From: Pseudanabaena yagii GIHE-NHR1
Lineage (GTDB): Bacteria; Cyanobacteriota; Cyanobacteriia; Pseudanabaenales; Pseudanabaenaceae
DNA length: 64,000 nucleotides
Direction: 5' to 3'
NCBI RefSeq assembly: GCF_012863495.1
Contig: NZ_JAAVJL010000001.1
Coordinates: 310,001 to 374,000, forward strand
The translations under genes and the position numbers were made by a program. The notes beneath the pieces were generated by a model. It searched no databases, had not been told where the DNA came from, and was given only the letters and a program-made list of their open reading frames with translations. This document shows, in pieces, positions 24,887-33,338 of the stretch; positions within the stretch are counted from its first letter, which is position 1; each line of letters starts with the position of its first letter.

Positions 24887-25339
24887 ATGGCCTCAACACA
24901 GAATAAATCTGTCCAAGCTGCCCGTGAAGCCTTTATCCCAACAATGCGCGAATTAGTCAGAACCTATCAAGCATTGTCGGCTTGCTCCGAAACCCATGTC
25001 CGCCAATTTGATCTTACACCTGCTCAGTTTGATGTCATTGCCTCCCTTGGTAATACCAATGGCATGAACATGGGGGAGTTAGGCGAAAAAACTTTAATTA
25101 CTAAAGGGACTTTGACTGGGGTAATTGATCGCCTAATTCAAAAAGAATTAGTAACCAGAGAAACTCCCTTAGATAATCGTCGCTGCGTGAATGTTCAATT
25201 AACGCCAAAGGGACAAGAGGTTTTCGAGCAGGTCTTTCCAGTCCATATTGCTCATATTAAAGAACGGTTCGAGAAACTTGAACCTTCAGAACTAGAGTTA
25301 CTTAAGGTTTTACTCAGTCGTCTTAGACAGGCTTTTTAA
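24887..25339 (+). CDS. MarR-family transcriptional regulator
   Basis: 150 aa with a winged helix-turn-helix domain: LTPAQFDVIASLGNTNGMNMGEL, then the recognition region KTLITKGTLTGVIDRLI and the wing ELVTRETPLDNRRCVNVQLT (DxR motif), and C-terminal dimer helices. MarR proteins are mostly repressors released by phenols, quinones or other small aromatics. Two Cys residues (~45 and ~102) could take part in redox or electrophile sensing. It precedes a dioxygenase and a glutathionyl-hydroquinone reductase on the same strand, which points to quinone or phenol response. Confidence 0.93.
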   Translation: MASTQNKSVQAAREAFIPTMRELVRTYQALSACSETHVRQFDLTPAQFDVIASLGNTNGMNMGELGEKTLITKGTLTGVIDRLIQKELVTRETPLDNRRCVNVQLTPKGQEVFEQVFPVHIAHIKERFEKLEPSELELLKVLLSRLRQAF

Positions 25340-25376
25340 AGATGAGTTGCTGCGCTTCGCGCAGCAACTCATCTTT
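25338..25376. terminator. Perfect 18-bp terminator, apex GCGC-TTC-GCGC
   Basis: Stem AAAGATGAGTTGCTGCGC overlaps the marR stop by 2 bases. It would separate marR from the dioxygenase transcript, which has its own operator. Confidence 0.85.
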
Positions 25377-25419
25377 CTGAGCTATTGACAACCTAAATTA
25401 CAGGTACTAATCTATGAAT

Positions 25420-25439
25420 ATAGTTCTAATTAGAACTAT
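25420..25439. promoter_or_regulatory. Perfect 20-bp palindromic operator
   Basis: ATAGTTCTAATTAGAACTAT is a perfect palindrome 18 bp before the dioxygenase ATG. Its half-site recurs before marR. Palindromes of this size are typical MarR operators; binding is inferred. Confidence 0.7.
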
Positions 25440-25457
25440 TCTATATAAAACAAATAT

Positions 25458-26234
25458 ATGGATAGCCTACCCACAATTTTCTTATCCCACGGTGCGCCAG
25501 ATTTACCGATTCGAGATGGTGCTGTTAGTGATTTTTTGCGATCGCTACATCAGCAATTTCCAAAGCCCAAAGCAATTTTGGTGATCTCAGCACATTGGCA
25601 CTCTGATCCCCCAATGGTGAGCGCTGCGACTCATCCCAGAACTATCTATGACTTTTCAGGATTTCCCAGTCAACTCTATGAACTGAGCTTTCCTGCATTG
25701 GGATCATCAGAACTTAGCGATCGCGTAGTTACATTACTGACGCAAGCAGGCATTCCCTGTGAAACGCATCCTACAAGAGGCTTTGATCATGGAGCTTGGA
25801 CTCCTTTGCTTCTTGCCTATCCAGCCGCTGATATTCCTGTGACGCAGTTATCAATGCAGTACTACCGCGATCCCCTCCATCATTGGCAAATAGGAAAAGC
25901 CCTAGAACCATTACGCCATGACGGTGTTCTTATTATCGGCAGTGGTAGCGCCACTCACAATATGTATGCTTTTGGTGAGTCTTATAATGCCGAACCTCCC
26001 GATTGGGTGCGCGTTTTTGATCAATGGCTTGCCCAAAATATTGCTGAAGGTAATCAGGAAGCACTATTGCAATACCGACAACGCGCTCCCTATGCCAAAG
26101 AAAACCACCCGACAGATGAGCATCTAATGCCTTTATTTGTAGCTATGGGCGCAGGAGGTGCGAAAGGAAAGCAACTGCATAGTAGCTATATCTATGGCGT
26201 TTTTAGTATGGCAGCTTACGCATTCACGAGTTGA
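25458..26234 (+). CDS. Class III extradiol (4,5-DOPA-type) dioxygenase
   Basis: 258 aa. Metal-site residues are visible as His in IFLSHGAPDLP (~12), His in ISAHWHSDPP (~50) and His near the end of GFDHGAWTPLLLAYP (~114); IIGSGSATHNMYAFG (~160) carries the catalytic His. It matches the DODA/YgiD group of LigB-like enzymes, which open catechol-type rings using Fe(II) or Zn(II). Placement between marR and a glutathionyl-hydroquinone reductase suggests removal of catechols or quinones rather than pigment synthesis. Confidence 0.9.
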   Translation: MDSLPTIFLSHGAPDLPIRDGAVSDFLRSLHQQFPKPKAILVISAHWHSDPPMVSAATHPRTIYDFSGFPSQLYELSFPALGSSELSDRVVTLLTQAGIPCETHPTRGFDHGAWTPLLLAYPAADIPVTQLSMQYYRDPLHHWQIGKALEPLRHDGVLIIGSGSATHNMYAFGESYNAEPPDWVRVFDQWLAQNIAEGNQEALLQYRQRAPYAKENHPTDEHLMPLFVAMGAGGAKGKQLHSSYIYGVFSMAAYAFTS

Positions 26235-26259
26235 AATGGGCGCAAAGATTTTGCATCTC

Positions 26260-26405
26260 GGACTTACGCAAAACAACCAAGAACTCAAGTTCTTGGCTCA
26301 AAGCTAAAGTCAGCTAAAGCAGACTAAAGAACTTCTATGATCAACCTGTTTCAACGGGTTTAAGCTTTCAGCCCGCAATTTATTACAGGGCTATTGCGTA
26401 AGTCC
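26260..26405. mobile_element. MITE-like element with GGACTTACGCAA ends
   Basis: 146 bp bounded by perfect 12-bp inverted repeats GGACTTACGCAA and TTGCGTAAGTCC. Inside is a short inverted repeat AGAACTCAAGTTCT and no coding frame. It lies between the dioxygenase and GST-like genes and may interrupt an ancestral operon. Related ends occur in other cyanobacterial genomes as far as I recall. Confidence 0.8.
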
Positions 26406-26446
26406 TAACATCAATAAAATCCAAATAAAATTTAGGAGTAAATAAA

Positions 26447-27412
26447 ATGGCACTTGGTCAATTAGTCAATGGTAAATGGACAACAGAATGGACAGAACGC
26501 AATGAGAAGGGGCAATTTCAGCGTATGTCCACGCAGTTCCATCAATGGATTACAGCAGATGGCTCTAGCGTCTTTAAGGCAGAATCTGGACGCTATCATC
26601 TCTACATTTCCTTGGGATGTCCTTGGGCGCATCGCACAGTGCTGCTATGGAAGTTAAAGGGATTAGAGAATATCATTAGTCTCTCGATAGTCGATCCAGT
26701 GATTAGCGAGCAAGGTTGGCAATTTTCCGACTATGCAGGATCTATTCGCGATACTGTGAATAATGCCGATTATTTATGGCAAGTGTATGTCAAGTCTAAT
26801 CCGAACTACACGGGACGGGTGACAGTGCCTGTATTGTGGGATAAGCAGACCAATCAGATTGTCAACAATGAATCGCGGCAAATCATCAAAATGTTTAATT
26901 CTGAGTTCAACAAATTCTTAGATGCAGAATTTCAGAACATCGATTTTTATCCGCCACATCTGCGCGATGAGATCGATCGCATTATTGATGATATCTATCA
27001 GCCCATCAACAATGGTGTATATCGTTGCGGATTTGCCACTTCGCAAGTAGCCTATGATGAAGCAGTTATTGAGTTGTTTCAAGCCTTAGAAAAATATGAA
27101 ACCCTCCTCGGACAACAAAAATATGTATGTGGCACGCAAATAACCCTTGCAGATTGGTGTTTATTTACAACGCTATTTCGATTTGACTTGGCTTATTATG
27201 GACTGTTCAAGTGCAATCTTAAGCGCTTAGTAGATTTCCCAAATCTATGGAACTATTGCCGTGAGTTATATCAATATGCCGAGGCTCAATCCGTTTGCAG
27301 TATCGACCATGTGAAGCGTCTCTATTATGCGGGGCTACCCGAACTCAATCCATCTCGCATTGTTCCTAAAGGACCTGCGATCGCTTTTGGACTAAATACT
27401 CATCATTTGTAG
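26447..27412 (+). CDS. Glutathionyl-hydroquinone reductase (Xi-class GST)
   Basis: 321 aa. The thioredoxin-like domain has YISLGCPWAHRTVLLW with the catalytic Cys of the CPWAHR motif (~63), then VTVPVLWDK and NNESRQIIKMFN for glutathione binding. The helical domain has YRCGFATSQVAYDEA and TLADWCLFTTLFRFD. These define the ECM4/YqjG/PcpF family, which uses glutathione to reduce glutathionyl-hydroquinones. A GGAG ribosome-binding site precedes ATG 26447. It overlaps the convergent ABC transporter gene by 10 bp at the 3' end. Confidence 0.93.
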   Translation: MALGQLVNGKWTTEWTERNEKGQFQRMSTQFHQWITADGSSVFKAESGRYHLYISLGCPWAHRTVLLWKLKGLENIISLSIVDPVISEQGWQFSDYAGSIRDTVNNADYLWQVYVKSNPNYTGRVTVPVLWDKQTNQIVNNESRQIIKMFNSEFNKFLDAEFQNIDFYPPHLRDEIDRIIDDIYQPINNGVYRCGFATSQVAYDEAVIELFQALEKYETLLGQQKYVCGTQITLADWCLFTTLFRFDLAYYGLFKCNLKRLVDFPNLWNYCRELYQYAEAQSVCSIDHVKRLYYAGLPELNPSRIVPKGPAIAFGLNTHHL

Positions 27413-29247
27413 CCTGCTGCTTGCAAAGAAAAAAGATGGGCATAGCGTCCATCGGTAGCCAATAACTGCTCATGACTGCCCTGCTCGATAATTTTGCCAT
27501 CAGCCATCACGATGATTTTATCTGCCATGCGGACAGTGGAAAATCGATGGGAAATGAGAACTACCATCTGATCCTTGGTGAGCGAACGGAAATGATTAAA
27601 AATGTTCATCTCAGCTTCAGCGTCCATTGCCGCAGTTGGTTCATCGAGGACGAGAATATCCGCTTGCGATCGCATAAAAGCTCTTGACAGAGCAATCTTT
27701 TGCCATTGACCACCCGATAGCTCTTGACCACCCTTAAACCATTTACCTAGCTGGGTACTAAACCCTTTGGGCATATTGTTAATAAATGGTTTTGCCATCC
27801 CTTTTTCGGTGGCGACTTCCCATTCTTGATATTCATTTAAGCGTTCCACATCCCCAACACCGACATTCTCTCCGACTGTAAATTGATACTGCACAAAGTT
27901 TTGAAAAATTACACCGATTCTCTTTCGTAAAACATCGATATCCCAATCATTGAGATCAACGCCATCCAGTAAAATCCTGCCACTCGTGGGAACGTATAAC
28001 CGCGTCAGGAGCTTAATCAAAGTAGTTTTGCCCGAGCCATTTTCGCCGACGATCGCTAGTTTTTCGCCATGCTTGAGATGTAGGGAAATATCCTTTAAAA
28101 CTGGCTCTGTACTTTCGGGATAGCAAAATGAAACATTTTCAAATCTAATTCCATCAGGCTCAATACCTCTAGTGATATAGCCTTCGGATTTAGGAATTGG
28201 TTGTTCGAGAAATTCGTAAAGATTCGCTAAATAGAGATTGTCTTCATACATACCACCGATGGAAGTTAGCGCCGCCGCAAAAGTAGCTTGACCTTGGCGG
28301 AAGACAACTAGATACATCGTCATTTCCCCTAAGCTGATTTTGCCTGCTATCGCCTCGATCACAATCCATGCGTAGGCGGCATAAAATGCACCTGTACTCA
28401 GCAATCCCAGTAAATAGCCCCAAATCCCCTTTTGAATCGTGAGATTGCGATCTTCGTCATACAAGCGATCAAAAATATCGCGATAGCGCCGCAATAACAT
28501 TCCACCTAATTGATAAAGCTGCACTTCCTTCGCATAGTCTTCTCGCGCTAGTAAAGTCTCTAGATAATGCTGCTGTCGTGTTTCAGGGGATCGCCATTTG
28601 AAGAGACGGAATGAATGCTCGGAGAACTTAGTTTCTGCAATAAAAGAAGGAATGGCAGCTAGTACCAAAACAATTACTGCCCAAACCGAAAACTGTAATA
28701 GCAATCCGCTAAAGGTTAAGAGTGTTAGTGCCGACTGACCTAAGCCAAAAATGCGGCTAATTAAGGATAATGGACGACTAGAAGCTTGCGATCGCGCCTG
28801 TGTCATTTTGTCATAAAATTCCGAATCCTCGAAATGGGCTAGCTCTAAAGTGAGCGCCTTCTCCAAAATCAAGACATTCACTTGCTGACCCAATAGCACT
28901 CTGAGCAAAGATTGCGATACATTCAATCCCTTTTGAGCAGCCGCCAAAATCACAATTAATAGCGCCTCAAATCCTACATAACTAAGCGCCAAATTGCGAT
29001 CGCTAATTAAACCACTCCGAGAAGCTAGCACCACGCCATCCACGATCAACTTACCCACATAAGCGATCGCCGCAGGGAGCAGTCCACTCATCAGCGTAAA
29101 AATAGCGATCGCCACAGTTAATACGGCGCTAGTTTGCCACACTAGTCCTAAAGCTTTAATGCCATAGCGGAAGATCGACAAAGACTTTCGCATTGTCTTG
29201 CCAATCAGTTTCCATCCCTTCAATTCACTTTTTTTCTTTTTTGCCAT
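27403..29247 (-). CDS. ABC transporter, fused permease and ATPase
   Basis: A 614-aa half-transporter. A basic N-terminus precedes a six-helix membrane domain (~30-330). The ATPase domain (~360-610) has Walker A GENGSGKTTLIKLL, Q-loop IGVIFQNF, signature ELSGGQWQKIALSRAF, Walker B ILVLDEPTAAMD and H-loop ISHRFSTVR. It works as a dimer exporting lipid, peptide or drug; the substrate is unknown. It is convergent with the hydroquinone reductase. Confidence 0.93.
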   Translation of the reverse strand: MAKKKKSELKGWKLIGKTMRKSLSIFRYGIKALGLVWQTSAVLTVAIAIFTLMSGLLPAAIAYVGKLIVDGVVLASRSGLISDRNLALSYVGFEALLIVILAAAQKGLNVSQSLLRVLLGQQVNVLILEKALTLELAHFEDSEFYDKMTQARSQASSRPLSLISRIFGLGQSALTLLTFSGLLLQFSVWAVIVLVLAAIPSFIAETKFSEHSFRLFKWRSPETRQQHYLETLLAREDYAKEVQLYQLGGMLLRRYRDIFDRLYDEDRNLTIQKGIWGYLLGLLSTGAFYAAYAWIVIEAIAGKISLGEMTMYLVVFRQGQATFAAALTSIGGMYEDNLYLANLYEFLEQPIPKSEGYITRGIEPDGIRFENVSFCYPESTEPVLKDISLHLKHGEKLAIVGENGSGKTTLIKLLTRLYVPTSGRILLDGVDLNDWDIDVLRKRIGVIFQNFVQYQFTVGENVGVGDVERLNEYQEWEVATEKGMAKPFINNMPKGFSTQLGKWFKGGQELSGGQWQKIALSRAFMRSQADILVLDEPTAAMDAEAEMNIFNHFRSLTKDQMVVLISHRFSTVRMADKIIVMADGKIIEQGSHEQLLATDGRYAHLFSLQAAGYK

Positions 29248-29276
29248 GCAGTCTATGTTATCTCAATCATCTTAAA

Positions 29277-29395
29277 TTAACGTCAGTTTGACAAAAGCTA
29301 GGAATGGTAAGAATCCGCTAAGCGGATTCTTACCATTCCTAGCCATTTGCGCCTTGCGAAGCAAGGCGCAAATGGCTAGATTGAACTCTCGTTAA
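29277..29395. repeat. TTAACG...CGTTAA two-hairpin element, copy C (119 bp)
   Basis: Ends TTAACGTCAG and CTCTCGTTAA, as in copies A and B, with shorter linkers. First hairpin 22+3+22 (29297-29343, apex CCGC-TAA-GCGG), second 19-20 bp (29338-29379, apex TTGC-GAA-GCAA). Arm sequences are unrelated to those of A and B, yet stem lengths, loop size and the shared junction are the same. Confidence 0.85.
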
Positions 29396-29454
29396 ATTAA
29401 GTGGAAGGCAACTCCACTTAGTTGAATTAAAAACAATACCCAGTCAAACTCTTG

Positions 29455-29487
29455 AATTTTTAAAATGGCTTTGCCATTTTAAAAATT
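29455..29487. terminator. Perfect 15-bp hairpin, apex TGGC-TTT-GCCA
   Basis: AATTTTTAAAATGGC / GCCATTTTAAAAATT spans the last codons and stop of the downstream-reading minus-strand zinc-ribbon gene. The final residues (KMAKPF) are encoded in the hairpin. Confidence 0.8.
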
Positions 29488-29960
29488 GTTGTAATTCTCC
29501 GCCAATAGGCTTGAAATGGAAACTGGACATAATCTTGGGTAATTGATAACAACACAAATAGATGACCAAAAAATGTTGCGATCGCCCAAAACTTCGGAAA
29601 CCATGCCAATGGAACATCAGGTTCGGTTGGGAACAAATAAACAGCAAGTGAGGCGATCGCTGTTGGCACTAATACTAATAAAATTCCCACTACGACTAAC
29701 CAACGACTGGTATATACCTGAACTTCATTGGCATTTTCCCAACCCTTACCATTCCAAACCCAGCGCAATGTCGAGATAGTATCCGCCATTCGCAAAATTT
29801 GGCGCATGGAGTTTGATTCTTTTTCAATAACGAAAATGTGATTACAAAAATTGCAGCCCAGTGAGTCCATCATGGGCATTTCCGCGATCGCTCCATGCCT
29901 ACAGATGGGGCAAGGGGCAGACATAAAGGAAACAGGCGATCGCGAACTAAAGTAATCCAT
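29460..29960 (-). CDS. Zinc-ribbon membrane protein, hypothetical
   Basis: 166 aa. The N-terminus has CPICRHGAIAEMP and LGCNFCNHIF, two CxxC pairs forming a probable zinc ribbon (~17-45). WVWNGKGWENA is followed by two hydrophobic segments (~88-110 and ~122-143). This layout occurs in a conserved cyanobacterial hypothetical family. The start is uncertain: MSAPCPICRH at about residue 13 may be the real N-terminus. It is divergent from the porin gene. Confidence 0.7.
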   Translation of the reverse strand: MDYFSSRSPVSFMSAPCPICRHGAIAEMPMMDSLGCNFCNHIFVIEKESNSMRQILRMADTISTLRWVWNGKGWENANEVQVYTSRWLVVVGILLVLVPTAIASLAVYLFPTEPDVPLAWFPKFWAIATFFGHLFVLLSITQDYVQFPFQAYWRRITTIFKMAKPF

Positions 29961-30146
29961 TGTTTAAGTAATTTTACAGAATTCTCAAATATCTTGGCAG
30001 TTGCCACCAAACCACATATAATTTACATAATCCTGATAATAATCATATTAATATCGGTTATAACTCGGAAAGTGTTTGTACCAAGATTAAGTGGGGGAGC
30101 TGCTGGCACAGACATTTTAATGTTCATACAGGGTGTAAGGAATATC

Positions 30147-31976
30147 ATGCTTCATAGATTTACAAGGCTATCATTATCATCAACATTGTTAGTTGCTGCT
30201 CTAGCATCAGCTACCTACTTTCGTGAATCGGCTCAAGCTGAAACCACAACATTACCATCTAATCAATCTGAGTTTTCATCTTTAGGTAAGGAGATTGCTA
30301 GCGATCCAATGCAGGTGAGATCGCAGTCAACAGTTAATCCTGCACCAGCCAAATCGACAGATACTGCGATCGTGCAGAAAATTAATCAAGATGTTCTAGC
30401 AGAACCTCTGTCCGCCGATAAAACTGCACAGAATGTCACTTCCGTTTCTCAATTAAGTGACGTGAAGCCGACTGACTGGGCTTTTACCGCATTGCAATCT
30501 TTGGTTGAACGCTATGGTTGTATTGCAGGATATCCTGATCGCAGCTTTCGGGGTAAACAAGCCACTAGTCGCTATGAATTTGCGGCTGGCTTAAACGCTT
30601 GTCTCGACAAGATCAACGAGATTATTTCCACAGGGCTAGCGGATAAGGTCAGCAAAGAAGATCTTGCCACTTTGAAAAAATTGCAAGAAGAATTTGCCGC
30701 AGAACTTGCTACGTTACGTGGGCGTGTCGATGCCCTTGATGCCAAAGTTACCAAACTTGAAGCCCAACAGTTTTCCACAACTACAAAGTTATTCGGTCAA
30801 GCAATTTTTGGCTTACAAGGACGCTTTAGTAATTCTCCTAGCATCTTTGGTGCAAAAACTGCTGACACAGGCACTAACCTTACTTTTGGCGGCACGGTTC
30901 AGCTTAGTTTGCTCACTGAGTTTACCCCTCGCAGTGTTTTGCTGACAGGACTTAGTATTGGCAATATCTCTACAGCCTCAACTGGCAACAGTGGATTTAC
31001 TAATACATTCACCCGTTTAGGTTACGAATCCCTCACAGGAGACTCAGGTAATACTGTTGTCCTTAGCGATCTTACCTATCGATCTCTTATTACTAATAAT
31101 TTAGCCCTCATTGTTGGTCCTGTGGGAGTCAGTCCAGTTTCCGTTTTTCGCGGACCCGATCGCTATCAGAGTGCTGGACAAGGTGCAATTTCCCTATTTG
31201 CTCAGCGCAACCCAATTTTAAACCTTGGCAATACTACAGGTGGTATAGGTTTAGACTGGCAAATTGCTAAGAGAACTAGTTTACAGGCTATATATTCCGC
31301 AGGTACACCTCAGACAGCCTCAGGAAATGGCGGCTTGTTTGGTGGTAACTACACCCTAGGTGCACAATTCCTCTTTGCTCCAGTAGAGCCTGTAGATGTA
31401 GCTTTGTATTACCTCCGCTCCTACTCAAATAACTCCACAACCACCAACCCTCAGTATGCAAGATTACTTACAGGTGTGGGAGACGATATCGTTGCTATTA
31501 ACGCAACTGGAGGCGCACTGCCACTCAGTACTGATGCTTTTGGCAGTACAGTCAATTGGAAAATTACACCTAAACTTAATCTAGGTGGATGGGTTGGCTT
31601 TACGACTTCAACAGTGAGTGGATTGACGGGTAGTGTTCAGACTTTTAACTGGATGTCTTATCTAACTTTCCCCGACCTCTTTAAGGAAGGTAATTTGGGT
31701 GGACTCTATGTTGGTCAACTTCCTAAAATTACAGGTAGTAGCTTGAGTGGTAATAGTAACGTCCCTGACTATCTCAATAATTTAGTATCAGCTACATCTG
31801 GAGCTAATTCTGGCGGTCAAAACACCTCGGCTACCCACGTTGAGCTATTCTATCGCCATCGTATTTCCAAGAACATTAGCATTACCCCTGGTTTGATTTT
31901 CCTATTTAATAATGGCAATCGGACAGGTAGTGATACCGTCACAATTGGTGTTTTAAGGACTACTTTCTCTTTCTAA
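30147..31976 (+). CDS. Iron uptake porin (SLH-OprB type)
   Basis: 609 aa. The start MLHRFTRLSLSSTLLVAALA with an AQA cleavage site gives a signal peptide and has a TAAGGA ribosome-binding site; a longer frame upstream has no such signal. An SLH domain (~100-165: VSQLSDVKPTDWAFTALQSL, YGCIAGYPDRSFRG) anchors it to peptidoglycan-linked polymer. A coiled coil (ELATLRGRVDALDAKVTKLE) leads to an OprB-like 16-strand beta barrel ending in Phe. Cyanobacterial members pass iron and other small solutes through the outer membrane. Confidence 0.93.
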   Translation: MLHRFTRLSLSSTLLVAALASATYFRESAQAETTTLPSNQSEFSSLGKEIASDPMQVRSQSTVNPAPAKSTDTAIVQKINQDVLAEPLSADKTAQNVTSVSQLSDVKPTDWAFTALQSLVERYGCIAGYPDRSFRGKQATSRYEFAAGLNACLDKINEIISTGLADKVSKEDLATLKKLQEEFAAELATLRGRVDALDAKVTKLEAQQFSTTTKLFGQAIFGLQGRFSNSPSIFGAKTADTGTNLTFGGTVQLSLLTEFTPRSVLLTGLSIGNISTASTGNSGFTNTFTRLGYESLTGDSGNTVVLSDLTYRSLITNNLALIVGPVGVSPVSVFRGPDRYQSAGQGAISLFAQRNPILNLGNTTGGIGLDWQIAKRTSLQAIYSAGTPQTASGNGGLFGGNYTLGAQFLFAPVEPVDVALYYLRSYSNNSTTTNPQYARLLTGVGDDIVAINATGGALPLSTDAFGSTVNWKITPKLNLGGWVGFTTSTVSGLTGSVQTFNWMSYLTFPDLFKEGNLGGLYVGQLPKITGSSLSGNSNVPDYLNNLVSATSGANSGGQNTSATHVELFYRHRISKNISITPGLIFLFNNGNRTGSDTVTIGVLRTTFSF

Positions 31977-31999
31977 GTTGCATTTTGCATTTCAAAGGA

Positions 32000-32106
32000 T
32001 TACAGCACTTTGCGCTGACTTGAAACCCAGAGAAATTTTTGAAAGCTCGGCGAAGCCGAGCTTTCAAAAATTTCTCTGTACTACTTCAAACTTCAACAGG
32101 CTGTAA
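32000..32106. repeat. TACAG...CTGTA hairpin element, copy 2
   Basis: 107 bp. Ends TTACAGCACTTTGCGCTGAC and CAACAGGCTGTAA. The central stem is 24 bp, perfect, loop GAA (32028-32078). Flanks are nearly identical to the copy at 33232, but the inner third of the stem differs (AAAGCTCGGC versus AAGGCGCGGC) with pairing kept. Confidence 0.9.
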
Positions 32107-32199
32107 ACACTTATTTGAAATACAACATAAACCAATAGCCTGTAAATAATAGGTATTCCTAGGGTATTAATCTTACTAAACATAGCAATGGAGTTTTCT

Positions 32200-32514
32200 A
32201 TGCCTAAAAATTTATTACCAACTATTTGTCTAATTGGCTGTAGTTTTACATCTTCTCTGCTGGCATTTACCTCACCTGTAAAAGCAAATACAGAGGTGAT
32301 CTACGAAAGACTGAAACCTAGTAATGAAGTGCCTAGTCAAATCATTAATTTAATTGTTGATGATCAGGGTAATGAAGGAATTGAAGTTCCAACTACAAGC
32401 CCCAACTCCAGTTTTAATGTCACACTACCACCAGTGCCAGTAATAACACCACCACCAGCAGTTGCAGTGGGTTGTATAAACTTTAGTGAAAAACTTGTTG
32501 AAGTGAATGTCTAA
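32200..32514 (+). CDS. Small secreted protein, PSQIINL family, member 1
   Basis: 104 aa. Signal peptide MPKNLLPTICLIGCSFTSSL to about KANTE. The mature part has VIYERLKPSNEVPSQIINLI, then VPTTSPNSSFNVTLPP and a proline-rich tail with one Cys. ATG 32200 is preferred over 32188 because GGAG lies 8 bp before it. The next gene starts inside its stop (ATGTCTAA overlap). No known domain; it is a clear paralogue of the third gene in the row. Confidence 0.65.
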   Translation: MPKNLLPTICLIGCSFTSSLLAFTSPVKANTEVIYERLKPSNEVPSQIINLIVDDQGNEGIEVPTTSPNSSFNVTLPPVPVITPPPAVAVGCINFSEKLVEVNV

Positions 32515-32776
32515 AAATTTATTTGTAGCGATCGCCTTTACTGGCGTTAGTTTTATACCTTCATTTCTAACTTTACCTTCTGCTACATTTGCGGCATGTG
32601 CAACTACTGTTGCAAACGACAACTATAATGATGATAGTGGAGAGCCTCTCAGTAGAATCATTAATATGTCTCCTGAAGGAGATCTATCGATAATACGGGT
32701 ACAAACTCCTTCTGATATCCCACCACTTCCATTACCTGTATTTGTTCCCCCAACAAGTGGTTGTTCATTTAAATAA
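32507..32776 (+). CDS. Small secreted protein, PSQIINL family, member 2
   Basis: 89 aa with signal peptide MSKNLFVAIAFTGVSFIPSF ending ...FAACAT. The middle has PLSRIINMSPEGDLSIIRVQ, which aligns with the SQIINLIVDDQG segment of its neighbours, and the tail is proline-rich and ends in PTSGCSFK. It is more divergent than members 1 and 3 and carries three Cys. Its start codon overlaps the stop of member 1, suggesting coupled translation. Confidence 0.6.
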   Translation: MSKNLFVAIAFTGVSFIPSFLTLPSATFAACATTVANDNYNDDSGEPLSRIINMSPEGDLSIIRVQTPSDIPPLPLPVFVPPTSGCSFK

Positions 32777-32794
32777 AGTTTTTTGGAGTCAATT

Positions 32795-33064
32795 ATGTCT
32801 AAAAATTTATTTGTACCTATTTCCCTGATAGGTTGTAGTTTTGCATCCTCACTGATCACATTCGCCACACCTGCTAAGGCGATAGATGTAATCTATGAAA
32901 GACAAAAGCCTAGTGATGAAGTGCCTAGTCAAATCATTAATTTGATCATTGATAATCAAGGTAAGGAAACACTGGAAGTACCAACAACAAGCCCAAACTC
33001 TAATTTTGATGCAACACTACCGAAAGCACCTGTATTCGTTGCCCCAACACGTGTTAGTACCTAA
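32795..33064 (+). CDS. Small secreted protein, PSQIINL family, member 3
   Basis: 89 aa. Signal peptide MSKNLFVPISLIGCSFASSL with cleavage near AKAID. The mature part VIYERQKPSDEVPSQIINLI and VPTTSPNSNFDATLP is close to member 1 and arose by tandem duplication. GGAG lies 8 bp before ATG 32795. A terminator-like inverted repeat at 33144-33203 closes the three-gene unit. Confidence 0.65.
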   Translation: MSKNLFVPISLIGCSFASSLITFATPAKAIDVIYERQKPSDEVPSQIINLIIDNQGKETLEVPTTSPNSNFDATLPKAPVFVAPTRVST

Positions 33065-33143
33065 TGGTAAAGTAAGAGTAAGCTGGGCAAATTACAGTCT
33101 AATCTTACCTCTTCTAAAACTTTCCTTTTAAGAATATTAATAT

Positions 33144-33203
33144 GAATAAACCCATAGTTTAAATGTACTAGCACATAGTATTCATTAATCTATGGGTTTT
33201 ATT
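33144..33203 (+). terminator. Inverted repeat after the small secreted genes
   Basis: AATAAACCCATAG / CTATGGGTTTTATT with a 34-nt loop and a following T-rich tail. It is the probable terminator of the three-gene unit. Confidence 0.65.
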
Positions 33204-33231
33204 ATTTTCAAAATTGTATTGATCTCCAAAG

Positions 33232-33338
33232 TTACAGCACTTTACGATGACTTGAAACACAGAGAAATTTTTGAAGGCGCGGCTTCGCCGCGCCTTCAAA
33301 AATTTCTCTGTACGACTTTAAGCCTCAATAGGCTGTAA
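33232..33338. repeat. TACAG...CTGTA hairpin element, copy 3
   Basis: 107 bp, same length as copy 2. Ends TTACAGCACTTTACGATGAC and AATAGGCTGTAA. Central 24-bp perfect stem with loop TTC (33260-33310), the complement of the GAA loop in copy 2. It abuts the stop of the next minus-strand gene. Confidence 0.9.

Noticed and set aside
29895-30146. N-terminal extension of the porin frame
   Set aside because: It overlaps the divergent zinc-ribbon gene and lacks a signal peptide; the start at 30147 has a signal peptide and ribosome-binding site.
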